Shown piece after piece: positions 25,986-34,600 of a stretch of 64,000 nt of DNA. Both the position numbers and the translations under genes were made by a program. The notes beneath the pieces are model-generated. The model worked only from the letters and a program-made list of their open reading frames with translations, searched no databases and had not been told where the DNA came from. Each line of letters begins with the position of its first letter. Position 1 is the stretch's first letter. Origin of the DNA: an uncultured Clostridia bacterium (GTDB lineage: Bacteria > Bacillota > Clostridia > Christensenellales > CAG-138); assembly GCA_944366945.1 (NCBI GenBank), contig CALVWJ010000001.1, positions 211,301-275,300 on the forward strand, given 5' to 3'.

Positions 25986-27096
25986 TTGCTGAAAAACTTT
26001 GTGAGGTTTGGGGAATGCAACCCTCGGAAGATCTCATTTGGTTTGGCTATACAAGAAGAAAGTGCCCTAAGGAGGTGCGCAGCAGTATGGCTACATGGAA
26101 ACGCCTTAAGCGCAAAGAAGCTGTGAAAGTCCCCAAAAAGTGGCGATAGCTGCTTTTCGGCAGGTTGAGCCGCTCTTTTTAGGGAGGCTTTTGCCCGCCC
26201 GAACCTTTGGGCTGGGAGTTGCAGCTCGCGAGCCCTCTGCGCAGGGTAAGTCAAAGTGCCTGGTGGGAGAAGGCCTTGATGGCGCCGTGGCAAAAAGAAA
26301 GAATTGAAACCTTACAAGCGGCACAAGCTGCTCTTAGACGGGTGGCCTGGGGAAATATCGTTAGGGGCGTATTTGGGCGCTGCATTGGCCCCTTTGGGAG
26401 GCATGCCACAACGGGTATGCTCCCTCCTCTTTTACGCATTTGCTGCAGATCTTCCCGTTTTAAGAGCGCAGCATCAATTCGTCCCCATTTATTCTGGCCA
26501 AGGAGGCCGGCCGCAGACAGGGGGCTCCCTTCCGAGGCCGGCTAACACGGCACAGGGGAGAATAGCGCAGAAATTCACCAGTATTTTCCTATGCCACCAC
26601 TCCTCTTGCGGCTGCTTTGCTTTGCACTTGCAGTCCTCTCCAGAACTATGGATTGGCGCTAGCGCTGCGCATGGCAAATTCGCAAAATCCACATGGCAGG
26701 GAGGAACCCTTATAATATGCCGCGGCGCGAGGGAACCTTAAAAAAGGTAAACTTCTTTTATGATGATTTGCGCGTTCCTTTGGACGGTTTTCCTGCATGA
26801 AGTTTGCGGCAGGCTTGGCAGAATCCAGTGCGAGCGGCCTTTTGCAGGCGATCCATCCAGGAACCGGCGCAAACTGCATGGAAAGGCGCGCGGCATAAGC
26901 TCCTTTTTAGCCATTACAAGCGTGGAGTGCGCTGTGTTAAAGGGCGGATGCACGCCGGGCAGAACCGGAAGGGATTTTTTTCCAAAAAATGCAAAAGCGC
27001 AGAATCGCAAAACTGGATTGCAAAAAACTCCCATCGCTTTTTTCAGTGCAAGGTGGAAATGCTAATTCCATATAGAGCGTGAAAGGAGTGAGTGGA
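25986..27096. other. 1.1-kb stretch without a convincing gene
   Basis: Open frames exist in several phases (for example near 26207-26545 and 26304-26741) but are rich in Arg, Pro, Trp and Cys, lack motifs and overlap each other, as expected for GC-rich noncoding DNA. Several short GC-rich inverted repeats occur. One 20-codon frame with a good ribosome binding site is listed separately. It could be a decayed gene, an RNA, or a phage/plasmid remnant. Confidence 0.4.
26087..26149 (+). CDS. Possible 20-residue basic peptide
   Basis: An AAGGAGGTG ribosome binding site about ten bases upstream of an ATG drives a 20-codon frame (MATWKRLKRKEAVKVPKKWR) ending in TAG. Half its residues are Lys or Arg. 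It matches no family I know. The strong ribosome binding site in an otherwise empty stretch is the only support. Confidence 0.25.
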   Translation: MATWKRLKRKEAVKVPKKWR

Positions 27097-27264
27097 ATGA
27101 AAGCAGCGACATTAATGATCGGGCTCGCGGCGGGCATGGCGATGGCTACGGCCGGCGTGATCGCGATGTATCCGGATGTTTCTAGGCGCATGATGCGCGA
27201 TTCAAAGCGCGCACTGCGCTGCGGAAAGCGCGCAATGGGGCAGATCGGCAGCATTTTTGGCTAA
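27097..27264 (+). CDS. Small membrane protein of unknown function
   Basis: This 55-residue protein has one hydrophobic segment (about 4-26, MIGLAAGMAMATAGVIAMY) followed by a basic amphipathic tail with RRMMRDSKRALRCGKRAMG. Small proteins of this layout (glycine/alanine-rich helix then basic tail, YtxH-like) are common in Clostridia, but I cannot assign a function. The ATG at 27097 follows GAAAGGAGTGAG. It sits 125 bases before ireB, with a fresh promoter between. Confidence 0.6.
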   Translation: MKAATLMIGLAAGMAMATAGVIAMYPDVSRRMMRDSKRALRCGKRAMGQIGSIFG

Positions 27265-27319
27265 GCGCCCCGCCGCATGCGGCGAATGCGGGTGGCAGGT
27301 TTCCTCCATCCGCATTTGT

Positions 27320-27348
27320 TTGTATTTTGGGCTGGAATAAGCTATAAT
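27320..27348 (+). promoter_or_regulatory. Sigma-A promoter of ireB operon
   Basis: TTGTAT and TATAAT are separated by 17 bases, 41 bases before the ireB ATG. Confidence 0.75.
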
Positions 27349-27389
27349 GTTACTATGAAAAATATGTCAAACGACATGGGGGCTACGCG

Positions 27390-27674
27390 ATGACGGATAA
27401 TACCAACCAAACCACGCAATTCCACATCCCGCGGGAAAAGAACACCGCGAATGAAGTGCTTATGCGCGTTTATTTTGCCATGAAGGAAAAAGGGTACGAT
27501 CCCATCAACCAGATCGTGGGGTATTTGATCTCGGGCGACCCAACCTATATTACAAGCTACAACAACGCCCGCTACCTTATCCGTATGCTGGAGCGCGATG
27601 AGTTGCTTGAGGAGCTCGTGCGTTTCTATGTGGAAGCACCCGAACATAGGGATCAGCCGATAGCGGAGCGGTAG
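27390..27674 (+). CDS. ireB: IreB-family regulatory phosphoprotein
   Basis: The 94-residue protein matches the UPF0297/IreB (YrzL) family; the core [40 protein letters not shown] is nearly invariant. In Enterococcus IreB is phosphorylated on N-terminal threonines by the PASTA kinase IreK and affects cell-wall stress tolerance; this protein also has several Thr residues in its first ten positions. It heads the conserved ireB-ruvX-yrzB set, four bases before ruvX. Confidence 0.93.
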   Translation: MTDNTNQTTQFHIPREKNTANEVLMRVYFAMKEKGYDPINQIVGYLISGDPTYITSYNNARYLIRMLERDELLEELVRFYVEAPEHRDQPIAER

Positions 27675-27678
27675 CGGC

Positions 27679-28101
27679 ATGCAGAGGGTATTGGCGCTCG
27701 ACGTTGGGGATAAACGGATCGGCCTTGCAGTAAGCGATGCGCTTGGCATCACGGCGCAGGGGCTTGAAACCTATGTGCGCACGGGCGATCTTGAGAAGGA
27801 CGCCGCCTATGTGCGCGCCGTTGCAGAGCGATACCGCCCGGTTCGCCTGCTGTTTGGTATGCCGCGCAACATGGATGGCAGCTATGGCTTCCAGGCAGAA
27901 AAGGTCCGCGCGTTTGCGGATGCTGTCCTAAACGGCTGGGAAGGCGAGCATGCGTTTTATGATGAACGGCTGAGCACCGTTTCAGCCGAGCGCGTGCTGT
28001 TTGAAGCGGAGCTCAACTGGCAGAAGCGGCGCAAGGTGGTGGATAAGCTTGCAGCGACCATCATCCTGCAGGGGTATCTGGATACGAACCCGAAATTATA
28101 A
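27679..28101 (+). CDS. ruvX: Putative pre-16S rRNA nuclease / Holliday junction resolvase-like RuvX
   Basis: This 140-residue YqgF-fold protein shows the RNase H-like start LALDVGDKRIGLAVSD with the catalytic Asp, the central LLFGMPRNMDGS, and the second acidic motif YDERLSTVSAE plus KRRKVVDKLAATIILQ. The family is implicated in 16S rRNA 5' processing and was earlier proposed as a resolvase. It lies between ireB and yrzB, as in most Bacillota. Confidence 0.93.
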   Translation: MQRVLALDVGDKRIGLAVSDALGITAQGLETYVRTGDLEKDAAYVRAVAERYRPVRLLFGMPRNMDGSYGFQAEKVRAFADAVLNGWEGEHAFYDERLSTVSAERVLFEAELNWQKRRKVVDKLAATIILQGYLDTNPKL

Positions 28102-28117
28102 GCGATGGGAGAACGGA

Positions 28118-28408
28118 ATGGAAGAACGGTTAGACGAGGTCGTGTTGCTGGATGAAAACGGGGAAGCGGCGCGCTTTTCCCATGTTTTAACGTTCCTGCA
28201 TGAAGGCGAGCGCTATGTTGCGCTTGAGCCCATCGAAGAAGGCGGGCAAACGCAGGATGACGATGCGGAGGCGGAAGTAGTCCTCATGCGCATTGAACGC
28301 GGCGAGGAAGGCGACACATATCGGCCTGTTGAAAACGAAGTCCTGCTCGATGAGGTGTTTGCGCATTTTCTTGAGCTGATGGATGAATTGGAAGAGGAGG
28401 AAGAATAA
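28118..28408 (+). CDS. YrzB family protein (DUF1292)
   Basis: The 96-residue acidic protein (MEERLDEVVLLDENG start) matches the UPF0473/YrzB family, always found beside ireB and ruvX; function unknown. About a third of its residues are Asp or Glu, ending in a run of Glu. The ATG at 28118 has GGGAG upstream. The next gene starts two bases after the stop. Confidence 0.85.
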   Translation: MEERLDEVVLLDENGEAARFSHVLTFLHEGERYVALEPIEEGGQTQDDDAEAEVVLMRIERGEEGDTYRPVENEVLLDEVFAHFLELMDELEEEEE

Positions 28409-28410
28409 GC

Positions 28411-29313
28411 ATGTTGACGCCAAAACTTTTCAAGGGAGCCCGGGTGGCGGTGCTTGGGCCGTCCAGCTCCGTAACGGAAGATAAGCTTTCAGCAGGTGTG
28501 GAGGCGCTTCGCCAGCTGGGATTTGAGCCCGTGGTATATGAAAGCGCACGTTCGGCGCGCGGGTATTTTGCGGGCCCGGATGCGCTGCGTGCGGCAGACA
28601 TCAACGCTGCGTTTGCGGATAAGAGCATCGATGGCATTCTTGCAACGCGCGGCGGCTATGGCGGGAACCGCGTGCTTCCGCTGCTGGATTTTGATACCAT
28701 CGCGAAAAACCCGAAGTTCTTTGGCGGCTATAGCGATATTACGGCATACCACATTGCCTTTAACCAGCGTTGCGGCTTTGTAACCTATCATATGCCCATG
28801 GTAACGGCGCTGCCGGATGCCTGCGAATATTCCCTTTCGCGCATCAAAACCATGCTGTTTGAAGGCAGGGCAGATTATGCGAACCCCGAGGGCTTCCCGC
28901 GCGAAACGCTCGTGCCGGGCAAAGCCGAGGGCACGCTCTGCGGCGGGAACCTTTCGCTCATCGCGGCGTCGCTTGGTACCCCCTGGGAGATTGACACCCG
29001 CGGCAAGATCCTCTTCTTCGAGGATGTGGGCGAACGGCCATACCGCATTGACGGCATGCTGACACAGCTGCGCAATGCGGGCAAATTCGCGGATTGCGCG
29101 GGCATCCTCATCGGCGATTTCGCGGATTGCGACCCGAAGCCCGATGAAAAGACCTTGACGCTTGATACGGTGATTGAAGAATTGGTGAAGCCGGCCGGAA
29201 AACCCACCATCAAGGGCATACGCTGCGGCCACTGCTCGCCCACAATGTCCCTGCCGCTGGGCAAGCGCTTCCGCATGGATGCGGACGCCTGCACGTTCGG
29301 CGAGGCGGAATAA
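28411..29313 (+). CDS. LD-carboxypeptidase (peptidase family S66)
   Basis: This 300-residue S66 peptidase cleaves L,D-amide bonds, classically removing the terminal D-Ala from muropeptide tetrapeptides; relatives (MccF) inactivate microcin C. The nucleophile is the Ser in FGGYSDITAYH (about residue 110), and the Glu/His partners lie in ILFFEDVGERPYRIDGML and GIRCGHCSPTMSLPLG. There is no signal peptide, so it acts in the cytoplasm on recycled or imported wall fragments. It is tightly linked to yrzB, which fits the cell-wall link of IreB. Confidence 0.92.
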   Translation: MLTPKLFKGARVAVLGPSSSVTEDKLSAGVEALRQLGFEPVVYESARSARGYFAGPDALRAADINAAFADKSIDGILATRGGYGGNRVLPLLDFDTIAKNPKFFGGYSDITAYHIAFNQRCGFVTYHMPMVTALPDACEYSLSRIKTMLFEGRADYANPEGFPRETLVPGKAEGTLCGGNLSLIAASLGTPWEIDTRGKILFFEDVGERPYRIDGMLTQLRNAGKFADCAGILIGDFADCDPKPDEKTLTLDTVIEELVKPAGKPTIKGIRCGHCSPTMSLPLGKRFRMDADACTFGEAE

Positions 29314-29322
29314 ACGATAAAA

Positions 29323-29353
29323 CATCCCCCTTCCGGTGCGCGGAAGGGGGATG
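29323..29353. terminator. Bidirectional terminator between the LD-carboxypeptidase and a membrane protein
   Basis: A perfect 13-bp stem (CATCCCCCTTCCG and complement) with a 5-base loop separates two convergent genes and can serve both. Confidence 0.75.
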
Positions 29354-29355
29354 CC

Positions 29356-29805
29356 TTAATCTTCGCCGCCCTTTTTCGGGCTGCCCAGCCCGAAAAGCGA
29401 AATGAGCAGGAGCAGGATCAACAGCAGGCCGGAGGTAAGGCTTCCTGGCTCAAGGAAAGTTCTGCTTAAAACGGAAAGCACATCGGGATGGCTGATTCCA
29501 AGATTGCCGACCAGCAAGGCAATGCTGTAGACGCGTTCCGAAAGGTATGAAAGGATCAGCAGCACACTGATTCCAATTACGCCATAGCGCAGCAGCTTTT
29601 GATTCTTTCGGTTCACCAGCAGGAAAACGCAGCCGCCGACCATGCACACATGGTATAAGAGAAAAAAGAGCCCGTTTACACTGCCGAATAGAGACCCTGG
29701 GCCCGGCAACATTTGGGCGGATGCCGCAAAGACGATGCCAAGTATGCTGCCCAGTGCATAAGTGAAAACAAAGATGATGAGAAAAAGCTTGATGTTCCGG
29801 CGCAT
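29356..29805 (-). CDS. Four-helix membrane protein, function unknown
   Basis: This 149-residue protein has four predicted membrane helices (about 7-28, 44-62, 72-90, 118-138) and a short charged tail (GSPKKGGED). It matches no family I recognise. The ATG has a GAAAGGAA ribosome binding site. It may share a transcript with the fragment upstream. Confidence 0.7.
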   Translation of the reverse strand: MRRNIKLFLIIFVFTYALGSILGIVFAASAQMLPGPGSLFGSVNGLFFLLYHVCMVGGCVFLLVNRKNQKLLRYGVIGISVLLILSYLSERVYSIALLVGNLGISHPDVLSVLSRTFLEPGSLTSGLLLILLLLISLFGLGSPKKGGED

Positions 29806-29831
29806 AGAGTTCCTTTCAACTACCGATCAAC

Positions 29832-30098
29832 TTACACATGCGTGCTGGGCATATAAGAAACATTCTGCTCTGGGGTGATGGTCATATCTACTCCAGAACT
29901 GCTTATGCTGATATGCGGTGTAATTTGCGTATCACGTTTGGCGTAGTGCCCGTACCCGTCAACTACAATAGCAGTGGAATTGTTGGGCCTAATCGCCACA
30001 GCAAAATAGATTTCATTGTTAATTTCCGTATCATATATGTTGTAATATACAGCATAGGCATTTCCTCCCTTATACTGGGCATTGTAACTCGCTTCCAA
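29832..30098 (-). pseudogene. Probable C-terminal gene fragment (hypothetical)
   Basis: The frame runs for about 88 residues from a TTG but stays open upstream to an in-frame TAG near 30175 without any ATG or ribosome binding site. The protein is rich in Tyr, Asn and Ser (GGNAYAVYYNIYDTEINNEI, VDGYGHYAKRDTQ), looks beta-rich and extracellular, and is more AT-rich than its neighbours. I read it as the 3' remnant of an acquired gene, but a real small gene using TTG cannot be excluded. Confidence 0.4.
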
Positions 30099-30507
30099 GC
30101 CGGCAATGCAGGAAGTCCAGAATCGGTTCGCCTGTAAGAGCCATCTGCTACGACAGAAAATCGAGAGTTTGTTTGAACCCTATGATTTAGGTAAAAAAGT
30201 TAAAAATGCTACATGCACTTAAAATATAATATAGAATAGGAACAATGCAATGTCAAGCAAATATCAATAATATAGGTTCTGGAATGGTTTTATGTACAGC
30301 CGTCCATCGGCTTCTTTGAAAAGGCATCAAAAAACCTTGCATTTAGGGCTCCTCCATGCTATAATCACCAACGGTGCATTGCGTGGAAACAGTGCGCCCG
30401 CGTAAAATTCAAATACGCACCCGCGCGGACTGCAGGGCTCGTGCCGCAGAAGCGGCTTTCCTGCGGGAGGATGTGCGGGGAGGAAAAAACGAGGAGGTAT
30501 ATTACCC
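30099..30507. other. AT-rich gap and rpsB leader
   Basis: The left half is AT-rich and carries nothing identifiable. The right half contains the rpsB promoter and a structured, GC-rich 5' leader of about 135 bases. Confidence 0.6.
30337..30365 (+). promoter_or_regulatory. Sigma-A promoter of rpsB-tsf
   Basis: TTGCAT and TATAAT are separated by 17 bases. The transcript would have a leader of about 135 bases with several GC-rich stems (around 30377-30475), a likely site for autoregulation by ribosomal protein S2. Confidence 0.8.
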
Positions 30508-31245
30508 ATGTCTGTAATTTCCATGAAACAACTGCTCGAAGCCGGCGTCCATTTCGGACACCAGACCCGCCGCTGGAACCCGAAGATGAAGGAATACATC
30601 TTCACCGAGCGCAACGGCATCTACATCATCGACCTGCAGAAAACCGTAAAGAAGATCGACGAAGCGTATTATTTCGTGCGCGATCTCGTGATGGATGGCA
30701 AGAGCATCCTGTTCGTTGGCACCAAGAAGCAGGCGCAGGAATCCATTGAGCAGGAAGCGAAGCGCTGCGAAATGTTCTATGTCAACCAGCGCTGGCTGGG
30801 CGGCATGCTCACCAACTTCAAGACCATCCAGGGCCGCATCGCGCAGCTGCGCAAGATCGAGAAGATGGAAGCGGATGGCGATTTCGCGCTGCTGCCTAAA
30901 AAGGAAGTTATTAAGCTCAAGGCCGAGCAGGCAAAGCTCGAAAAGAACCTGGGCGGCATCAAGGATATGAAAAAACTGCCTGGCGCGCTGTTCGTGGTAG
31001 ACCCGCGCAAGGAGCACATTGCAATCCTCGAAGCGAGGACTCTGGGCATCCCGGTGGTTGCCATTGTGGATACCAACTGCGACCCGGACGAAGCCGATTA
31101 CCCGATCCCCGGCAATGACGACGCAATCCGCGCGGTCAAGCTCATCGCCTCCAAGATGGCGGATGCAGTGCTTGAGGGCAAGCAGGGCGAGCAGATGGCG
31201 GATGAGGAAGAACCCGCCGCTGAAGCTGCTGAGGACGAGTTTTAA
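30508..31245 (+). CDS. rpsB: 30S ribosomal protein S2
   Basis: S2 is a component of the small ribosomal subunit (245 residues). The start [28 protein letters not shown], the central [11 protein letters not shown] and [16 protein letters not shown] are diagnostic. An acidic alanine/glutamate tail of about 20 residues closes the protein. The AACGAGGAGG ribosome binding site is strong. tsf follows 33 bases later, the universal rpsB-tsf pair. Confidence 0.98.
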   Translation: MSVISMKQLLEAGVHFGHQTRRWNPKMKEYIFTERNGIYIIDLQKTVKKIDEAYYFVRDLVMDGKSILFVGTKKQAQESIEQEAKRCEMFYVNQRWLGGMLTNFKTIQGRIAQLRKIEKMEADGDFALLPKKEVIKLKAEQAKLEKNLGGIKDMKKLPGALFVVDPRKEHIAILEARTLGIPVVAIVDTNCDPDEADYPIPGNDDAIRAVKLIASKMADAVLEGKQGEQMADEEEPAAEAAEDEF

Positions 31246-31278
31246 TTGATGACTTTTATTCGGGAGGAAAAATAGAAT

Positions 31279-32172
31279 ATGTTTACAGCCAAGGATGTTA
31301 TGGCGTTGCGCGAGATGAGCGGCGCCGGCATGATGGATTGCAAAAAAGCGCTTACGGAATGCAATGGCGATATGGATAAGGCCATGGATTACCTGCGCGA
31401 GAAGAGCCTTGCCGCTTCTGCGAAGAAGGCGGCCCGCATTGCTGCGGAAGGCATCGTTGCAAGCTATGTTTCCAAGGACGCCAAGCTGGGCGTGATCGTT
31501 GAAGTAAACTGCGAAACCGATTTCGTTGCAAAAACGGATGATTTCAAGGCGCTTGTTGCAAACGTTGCAAAGATCGTTGCGGAGAAGAACCCCGCGGACG
31601 TGGATGCGCTCATGGCTGCGGATTGTGGCGATGGCACGGTTGCGGAAATGATTACCCGCGCGGTTGCAAAGATCGGCGAAAAGATCACCATCCGCCGTTT
31701 CGCGCGCGTGGAAGCTGAAAACGGCTGCGTGGACACTTACATCCACCTGGGCGGCAAGATCGGCGTTCTCGTTGAGGTTGCCGGTGCGGTTGCAGGTCAC
31801 GAAGCTGCCATTCACGATGTTGCGATGCATATCGCGGCAGCAAAGCCCACCTGCCTCTCCAAAGAGGATTGCAACCAGGAGGACATCGAGCATGAGAAGA
31901 AGATCCTCCGCGAGCAGGCGATGAATGATCCCAAGCCGAAGCCTGCAAACATCATCGAGAAGATGGTGGAAGGCCGGATTGAGAAATACTACAAGGAAGT
32001 CTGCCTGCTGGAGCAGCCCTTTGTAAAGGATCCGGATCAGACCATCCGCGCCATGCTCAAGGCCAACGGCGATCTTACGGTCGTGCGTTTCTACCGCTTC
32101 GAGATGGGCGAGGGCCTGCAGAAGCGTCAAGATAACTTCGCGGAAGAAGTTATGGGTCAGATGAAGAAATAA
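31279..32172 (+). CDS. tsf: Elongation factor Ts
   Basis: EF-Ts (297 residues) recycles EF-Tu by exchanging GDP for GTP. The N-terminal UBA-like domain ([22 protein letters not shown]) and the [14 protein letters not shown] core that contacts EF-Tu are clear, and the coiled-coil subdomain follows. A GGAGG ribosome binding site lies upstream. A terminator-like hairpin follows. Confidence 0.98.
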   Translation: MFTAKDVMALREMSGAGMMDCKKALTECNGDMDKAMDYLREKSLAASAKKAARIAAEGIVASYVSKDAKLGVIVEVNCETDFVAKTDDFKALVANVAKIVAEKNPADVDALMAADCGDGTVAEMITRAVAKIGEKITIRRFARVEAENGCVDTYIHLGGKIGVLVEVAGAVAGHEAAIHDVAMHIAAAKPTCLSKEDCNQEDIEHEKKILREQAMNDPKPKPANIIEKMVEGRIEKYYKEVCLLEQPFVKDPDQTIRAMLKANGDLTVVRFYRFEMGEGLQKRQDNFAEEVMGQMKK

Positions 32173-32180
32173 GTTGTGGA

Positions 32181-32213
32181 AGGGGGAGCATCCGGAGATG
32201 TTCCCCCCTTTTT
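32181..32213 (+). terminator. Terminator or attenuator after tsf
   Basis: AGGGGGAGCAT pairs with ATGTTCCCCCCT (one G-U pair), followed by TTTTTC. It lies eight bases past the tsf stop and would reduce readthrough into pyrH. Confidence 0.75.
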
Positions 32214-32262
32214 CTATTTCGGCGCAAGGGGCGCAACTAAAACAGGAAGGAAACAGAACAGG

Positions 32263-32961
32263 ATGGAACTGAAATATAAGCGGGTATCGCTTAAACTCAG
32301 CGGCGAAGCCTTGGGCGGCGCAGACACGGTGGATTTTGATGCGGCGGGGCACATTGCAGGCGAAATCCAAACGCTCAATGCCGCTGGCGTGCAGGTGGGC
32401 GTAACCATTGGCGGCGGAAACATCTGGCGCGGGCGCAGCGCCGGCGAAATGGACCGGAACAAGGCGGATCAGATGGGCATGCTTGCAACGGCGATTAATT
32501 CCCTTGCGATGGAGGCAGCGCTCAAGCAGCGGGGCGTTCCATGCAAGGTGCTTTCGAGCCTGCCGATGGAGCGCGTATGCGATACGTTTACTGCACAGCG
32601 CGCGGAGGAAGCCTTTGCCGCAGGGCAGGTGGTGCTCTTTGCATGCGGCTCCGGGCTCCCGTTTTTTTCTACGGATACAGCTGCGGCGCTTAAAGCGGCG
32701 GAAATGCATGCGGATGTGCTGCTCCTGGCTAAAAATGTGGATGCGGTCTATTCCGCAGACCCCAATGTTGTTGCGGATGCACAGCGATATTCACACCTTA
32801 GCTATGATGCGGTGATCGAGCAGGATTTAAAGGCGACAGACCTTACTGCAATCACGCTTTGCCGCGAGCAGCATATTCCGATCCTTGTATTTGCTATGAA
32901 GGAAAAGGGAAACATCTTAAAAGCGGTTTATGGTGAGAATGTTGGAACGCTGATCGACTGA
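32263..32961 (+). CDS. pyrH: Uridylate kinase
   Basis: UMP kinase (232 residues) makes UDP for nucleotide and wall-precursor synthesis. It has the amino-acid-kinase fold: SLKLSGEALGG at the start, GVTIGGGNIWRGR, the ADMLLLAKNVDAVYSADP-type segment, and YDAVIEQDLKATDLTAITLC. The ATG at 32263 (MELKYKR) has AGGAAGG upstream; longer in-frame extensions run back into the terminator and are not used. The conserved order tsf-pyrH-frr is kept. Confidence 0.96.
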   Translation: MELKYKRVSLKLSGEALGGADTVDFDAAGHIAGEIQTLNAAGVQVGVTIGGGNIWRGRSAGEMDRNKADQMGMLATAINSLAMEAALKQRGVPCKVLSSLPMERVCDTFTAQRAEEAFAAGQVVLFACGSGLPFFSTDTAAALKAAEMHADVLLLAKNVDAVYSADPNVVADAQRYSHLSYDAVIEQDLKATDLTAITLCREQHIPILVFAMKEKGNILKAVYGENVGTLID

Positions 32962-32975
32962 TTTGCTTTTTAGGC

Positions 32976-33004
32976 TTGTAACCGCGCTGGATTTCCATTA
33001 CAAT
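32976..33004 (+). promoter_or_regulatory. Sigma-A promoter of frr
   Basis: TTGTAA and TACAAT lie 17 bases apart, 36 bases before the frr ATG, so frr and the following genes need not depend on pyrH transcription. Confidence 0.65.
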
Positions 33005-33039
33005 AAAAGTGACGTTTTATAGAAAGTGGAGGCAGGAAC

Positions 33040-33591
33040 ATGGACGCTATCGCAACCGCAAAAGAAAAAATGGGGAAAACCATTGCAGTGCTCGTAAAGG
33101 AGTTATCCAGCTTGCGCGCCGGCCGTGCGAACGCGCAGGTGCTTGACCGTATCCTGGTAGATTATTATGGCACGCCCACGCCCGTGAAACAGGTGGGGAA
33201 TATTTCCTCTCCCGAGCCGCGCCTTCTCATGATCACACCTTATGATCCAAGCATGCTCAATCCGGTTGAAAAAGCAATCCAGAAGTCCGATTTGGGCATT
33301 AATCCTTCTAATGATGGCAAATGCATCCGCCTGGTTTTCCCGGAACTGACGGAAGAACGCCGCAAAGACCTTGTGAAAGTTGTGCGCAAAAAAGGCGAGG
33401 ACTCCAAGGTCGCGATCCGCTCCATCCGCCGGGATGCGATTGAGCAGATTAAAAAGCAGAAGAAGGATGGCGAAGTGACGGAGGACGATCAGAAAAAGTT
33501 GGAAGAGCAGGCGCAAAAGCTGACGGATTCCACCATTAAGGACATCGATAAGATCGTTGCCGATAAGGAAAAGGAGATCATGGAAGTTTGA
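33040..33591 (+). CDS. frr: Ribosome recycling factor
   Basis: RRF (183 residues) splits post-termination ribosomes together with EF-G. The family motif LRAGRANAQVLDRILVDYYGTPTPVKQVGNI and the three-helix bundle segment EERRKDLVKVVRKKGEDSKVAIRSIRRD are clear. A tiny PASTA-like gene overlaps its stop. Confidence 0.97.
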   Translation: MDAIATAKEKMGKTIAVLVKELSSLRAGRANAQVLDRILVDYYGTPTPVKQVGNISSPEPRLLMITPYDPSMLNPVEKAIQKSDLGINPSNDGKCIRLVFPELTEERRKDLVKVVRKKGEDSKVAIRSIRRDAIEQIKKQKKDGEVTEDDQKKLEEQAQKLTDSTIKDIDKIVADKEKEIMEV

Positions 33592-33791
33592 CCAACGTAT
33601 TGGGATGGGAGCTTTCCCACGCGCGCGCTGCGCTTGCTGCAGAAGGCTTTGCAGTGCGCTGCTTGTGCGTTTCCAGCCGAAAAGGCGTAAAGGGTAATGA
33701 ATCCCGTGTCATCCGCCAGCGCCAGACGGGCGCAGCGGAGGTTGAACTGGCCTTTGCCGTGTTTAAAACGGATTTGGACTATCAAGAATAA
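33588..33791 (+). CDS. Single PASTA-like domain protein
   Basis: A TTG at 33588 overlaps the frr stop codon (TTGA) and opens a 67-residue frame. VLGWELSHARAALAAEGFAV, then VIRQRQTGAAEVELAFAVFKTD, reproduces the alpha-beta-beta pattern of a PASTA domain (usual GMSLEEAKKALEEAGL ... VISQSPAPGTKV ... VTLTVS). There is no signal peptide or membrane helix, so it would be cytoplasmic, unlike PASTA domains of kinases and PBPs. The KGVKGNESR insert is basic. The position, coupled to frr and just before uppS, supports a real gene. Confidence 0.6.
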   Translation: MTNVLGWELSHARAALAAEGFAVRCLCVSSRKGVKGNESRVIRQRQTGAAEVELAFAVFKTDLDYQE

Positions 33792-33796
33792 ACGGG

Positions 33797-33821
33797 ATGA
33801 CGGCGCCTGTCACGCCGTCAT
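33797..33821 (+). terminator. Stem-loop before uppS
   Basis: ATGACGGCG pairs perfectly with CGCCGTCAT over a 7-base loop, followed by TCTTCTTTAGG. It is a weak terminator or attenuator. Confidence 0.5.
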
Positions 33822-33842
33822 TCTTCTTTAGGAGAATTGGAT

Positions 33843-34598
33843 GTGCAGAGCGATGTTGAGAAGGTAAATCGAGAACTGGGCGGCCGTTTGCCCAAACACG
33901 TTGGCATCATCATGGACGGCAACGGCCGGTGGGCTACCAGGCGCGGACTGCCACGTGCACTCGGCCACCGGGCCGGGACGGAGCGGCTACGCGGGATCAT
34001 TCGCGTAAGCTCCGATTTGGGCATCCAGGCGCTTTCCCTATATGCATTTTCAACTGAAAACTGGAAACGGCCTAAAAATGAAGTGGATGCTTTGTTCGGA
34101 CTATTCATGGAATACTTCACCAATGAGGTGGAAGCGCTGCATGCAAACCGGGTTCGCATCCGCATGCTGGGGGATATGGAAGCCTTGCCGGGTAACGTTC
34201 GTGCTGCCGTGCGCGCAGCAGAGAAAAAAACAGCGAAAAATGATGGATTGCGGCTGAACGTTGCGCTCAATTATGGCGCACGGGCGGAAGCTGTGCGCGC
34301 AGTCCGGGCCATTGCGCAGGAAGCTGTGATGGGTGCGCTTATACCGGAATCCATCGACGAAGCAGCGCTTATGGCGCATCTTGATACGGGCGGCCTTCCG
34401 GAACTGGACCTTTTAATCCGGACCGGCGGTGAACAGCGGCTATCCAATTTTCTGTTGTTGCAGGCCGCTTATGCAGAACTCGTATTCGTAGATGCGCTTT
34501 GGCCGGACTTTTCAGACGCACTTTATCTAAGCACGCTGCGTGACTATGCGCAGCGCAATAGGCGTTTTGGCGGCTTAAAACCCGATGGGGAGGAATAA
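33843..34598 (+). CDS. uppS: Isoprenyl transferase (undecaprenyl diphosphate synthase)
   Basis: This enzyme condenses IPP units onto farnesyl diphosphate to make the lipid carrier for cell-wall synthesis. About 251 residues; HVGIIMDGNGRWATRRGLPR contains the catalytic Asp, and SLYAFSTENWKRP, LLIRTGGEQRLSNFLLLQAAYAE and FVDALWPDF are diagnostic. A GTG at 33843, eight bases after AGGAG, fits better than a TTG at 33837 that lies too close to the ribosome binding site. It begins the uppS-cdsA-dxr-rseP-ispG-polC run. Confidence 0.96.
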   Translation: MQSDVEKVNRELGGRLPKHVGIIMDGNGRWATRRGLPRALGHRAGTERLRGIIRVSSDLGIQALSLYAFSTENWKRPKNEVDALFGLFMEYFTNEVEALHANRVRIRMLGDMEALPGNVRAAVRAAEKKTAKNDGLRLNVALNYGARAEAVRAVRAIAQEAVMGALIPESIDEAALMAHLDTGGLPELDLLIRTGGEQRLSNFLLLQAAYAELVFVDALWPDFSDALYLSTLRDYAQRNRRFGGLKPDGEE

Positions 34599-34600
34599 AA

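Noticed and set aside
26304..26741. 145-residue open frame in the empty 1.1-kb block
   Set aside because: Overlapping frames of similar length, biased composition, no ribosome binding site or motif.
30502..32709. 735-residue minus-strand open frame over rpsB-tsf-pyrH
   Set aside because: It is the shadow of three certain plus-strand genes in a GC-rich codon context; no ribosome binding site or domain.
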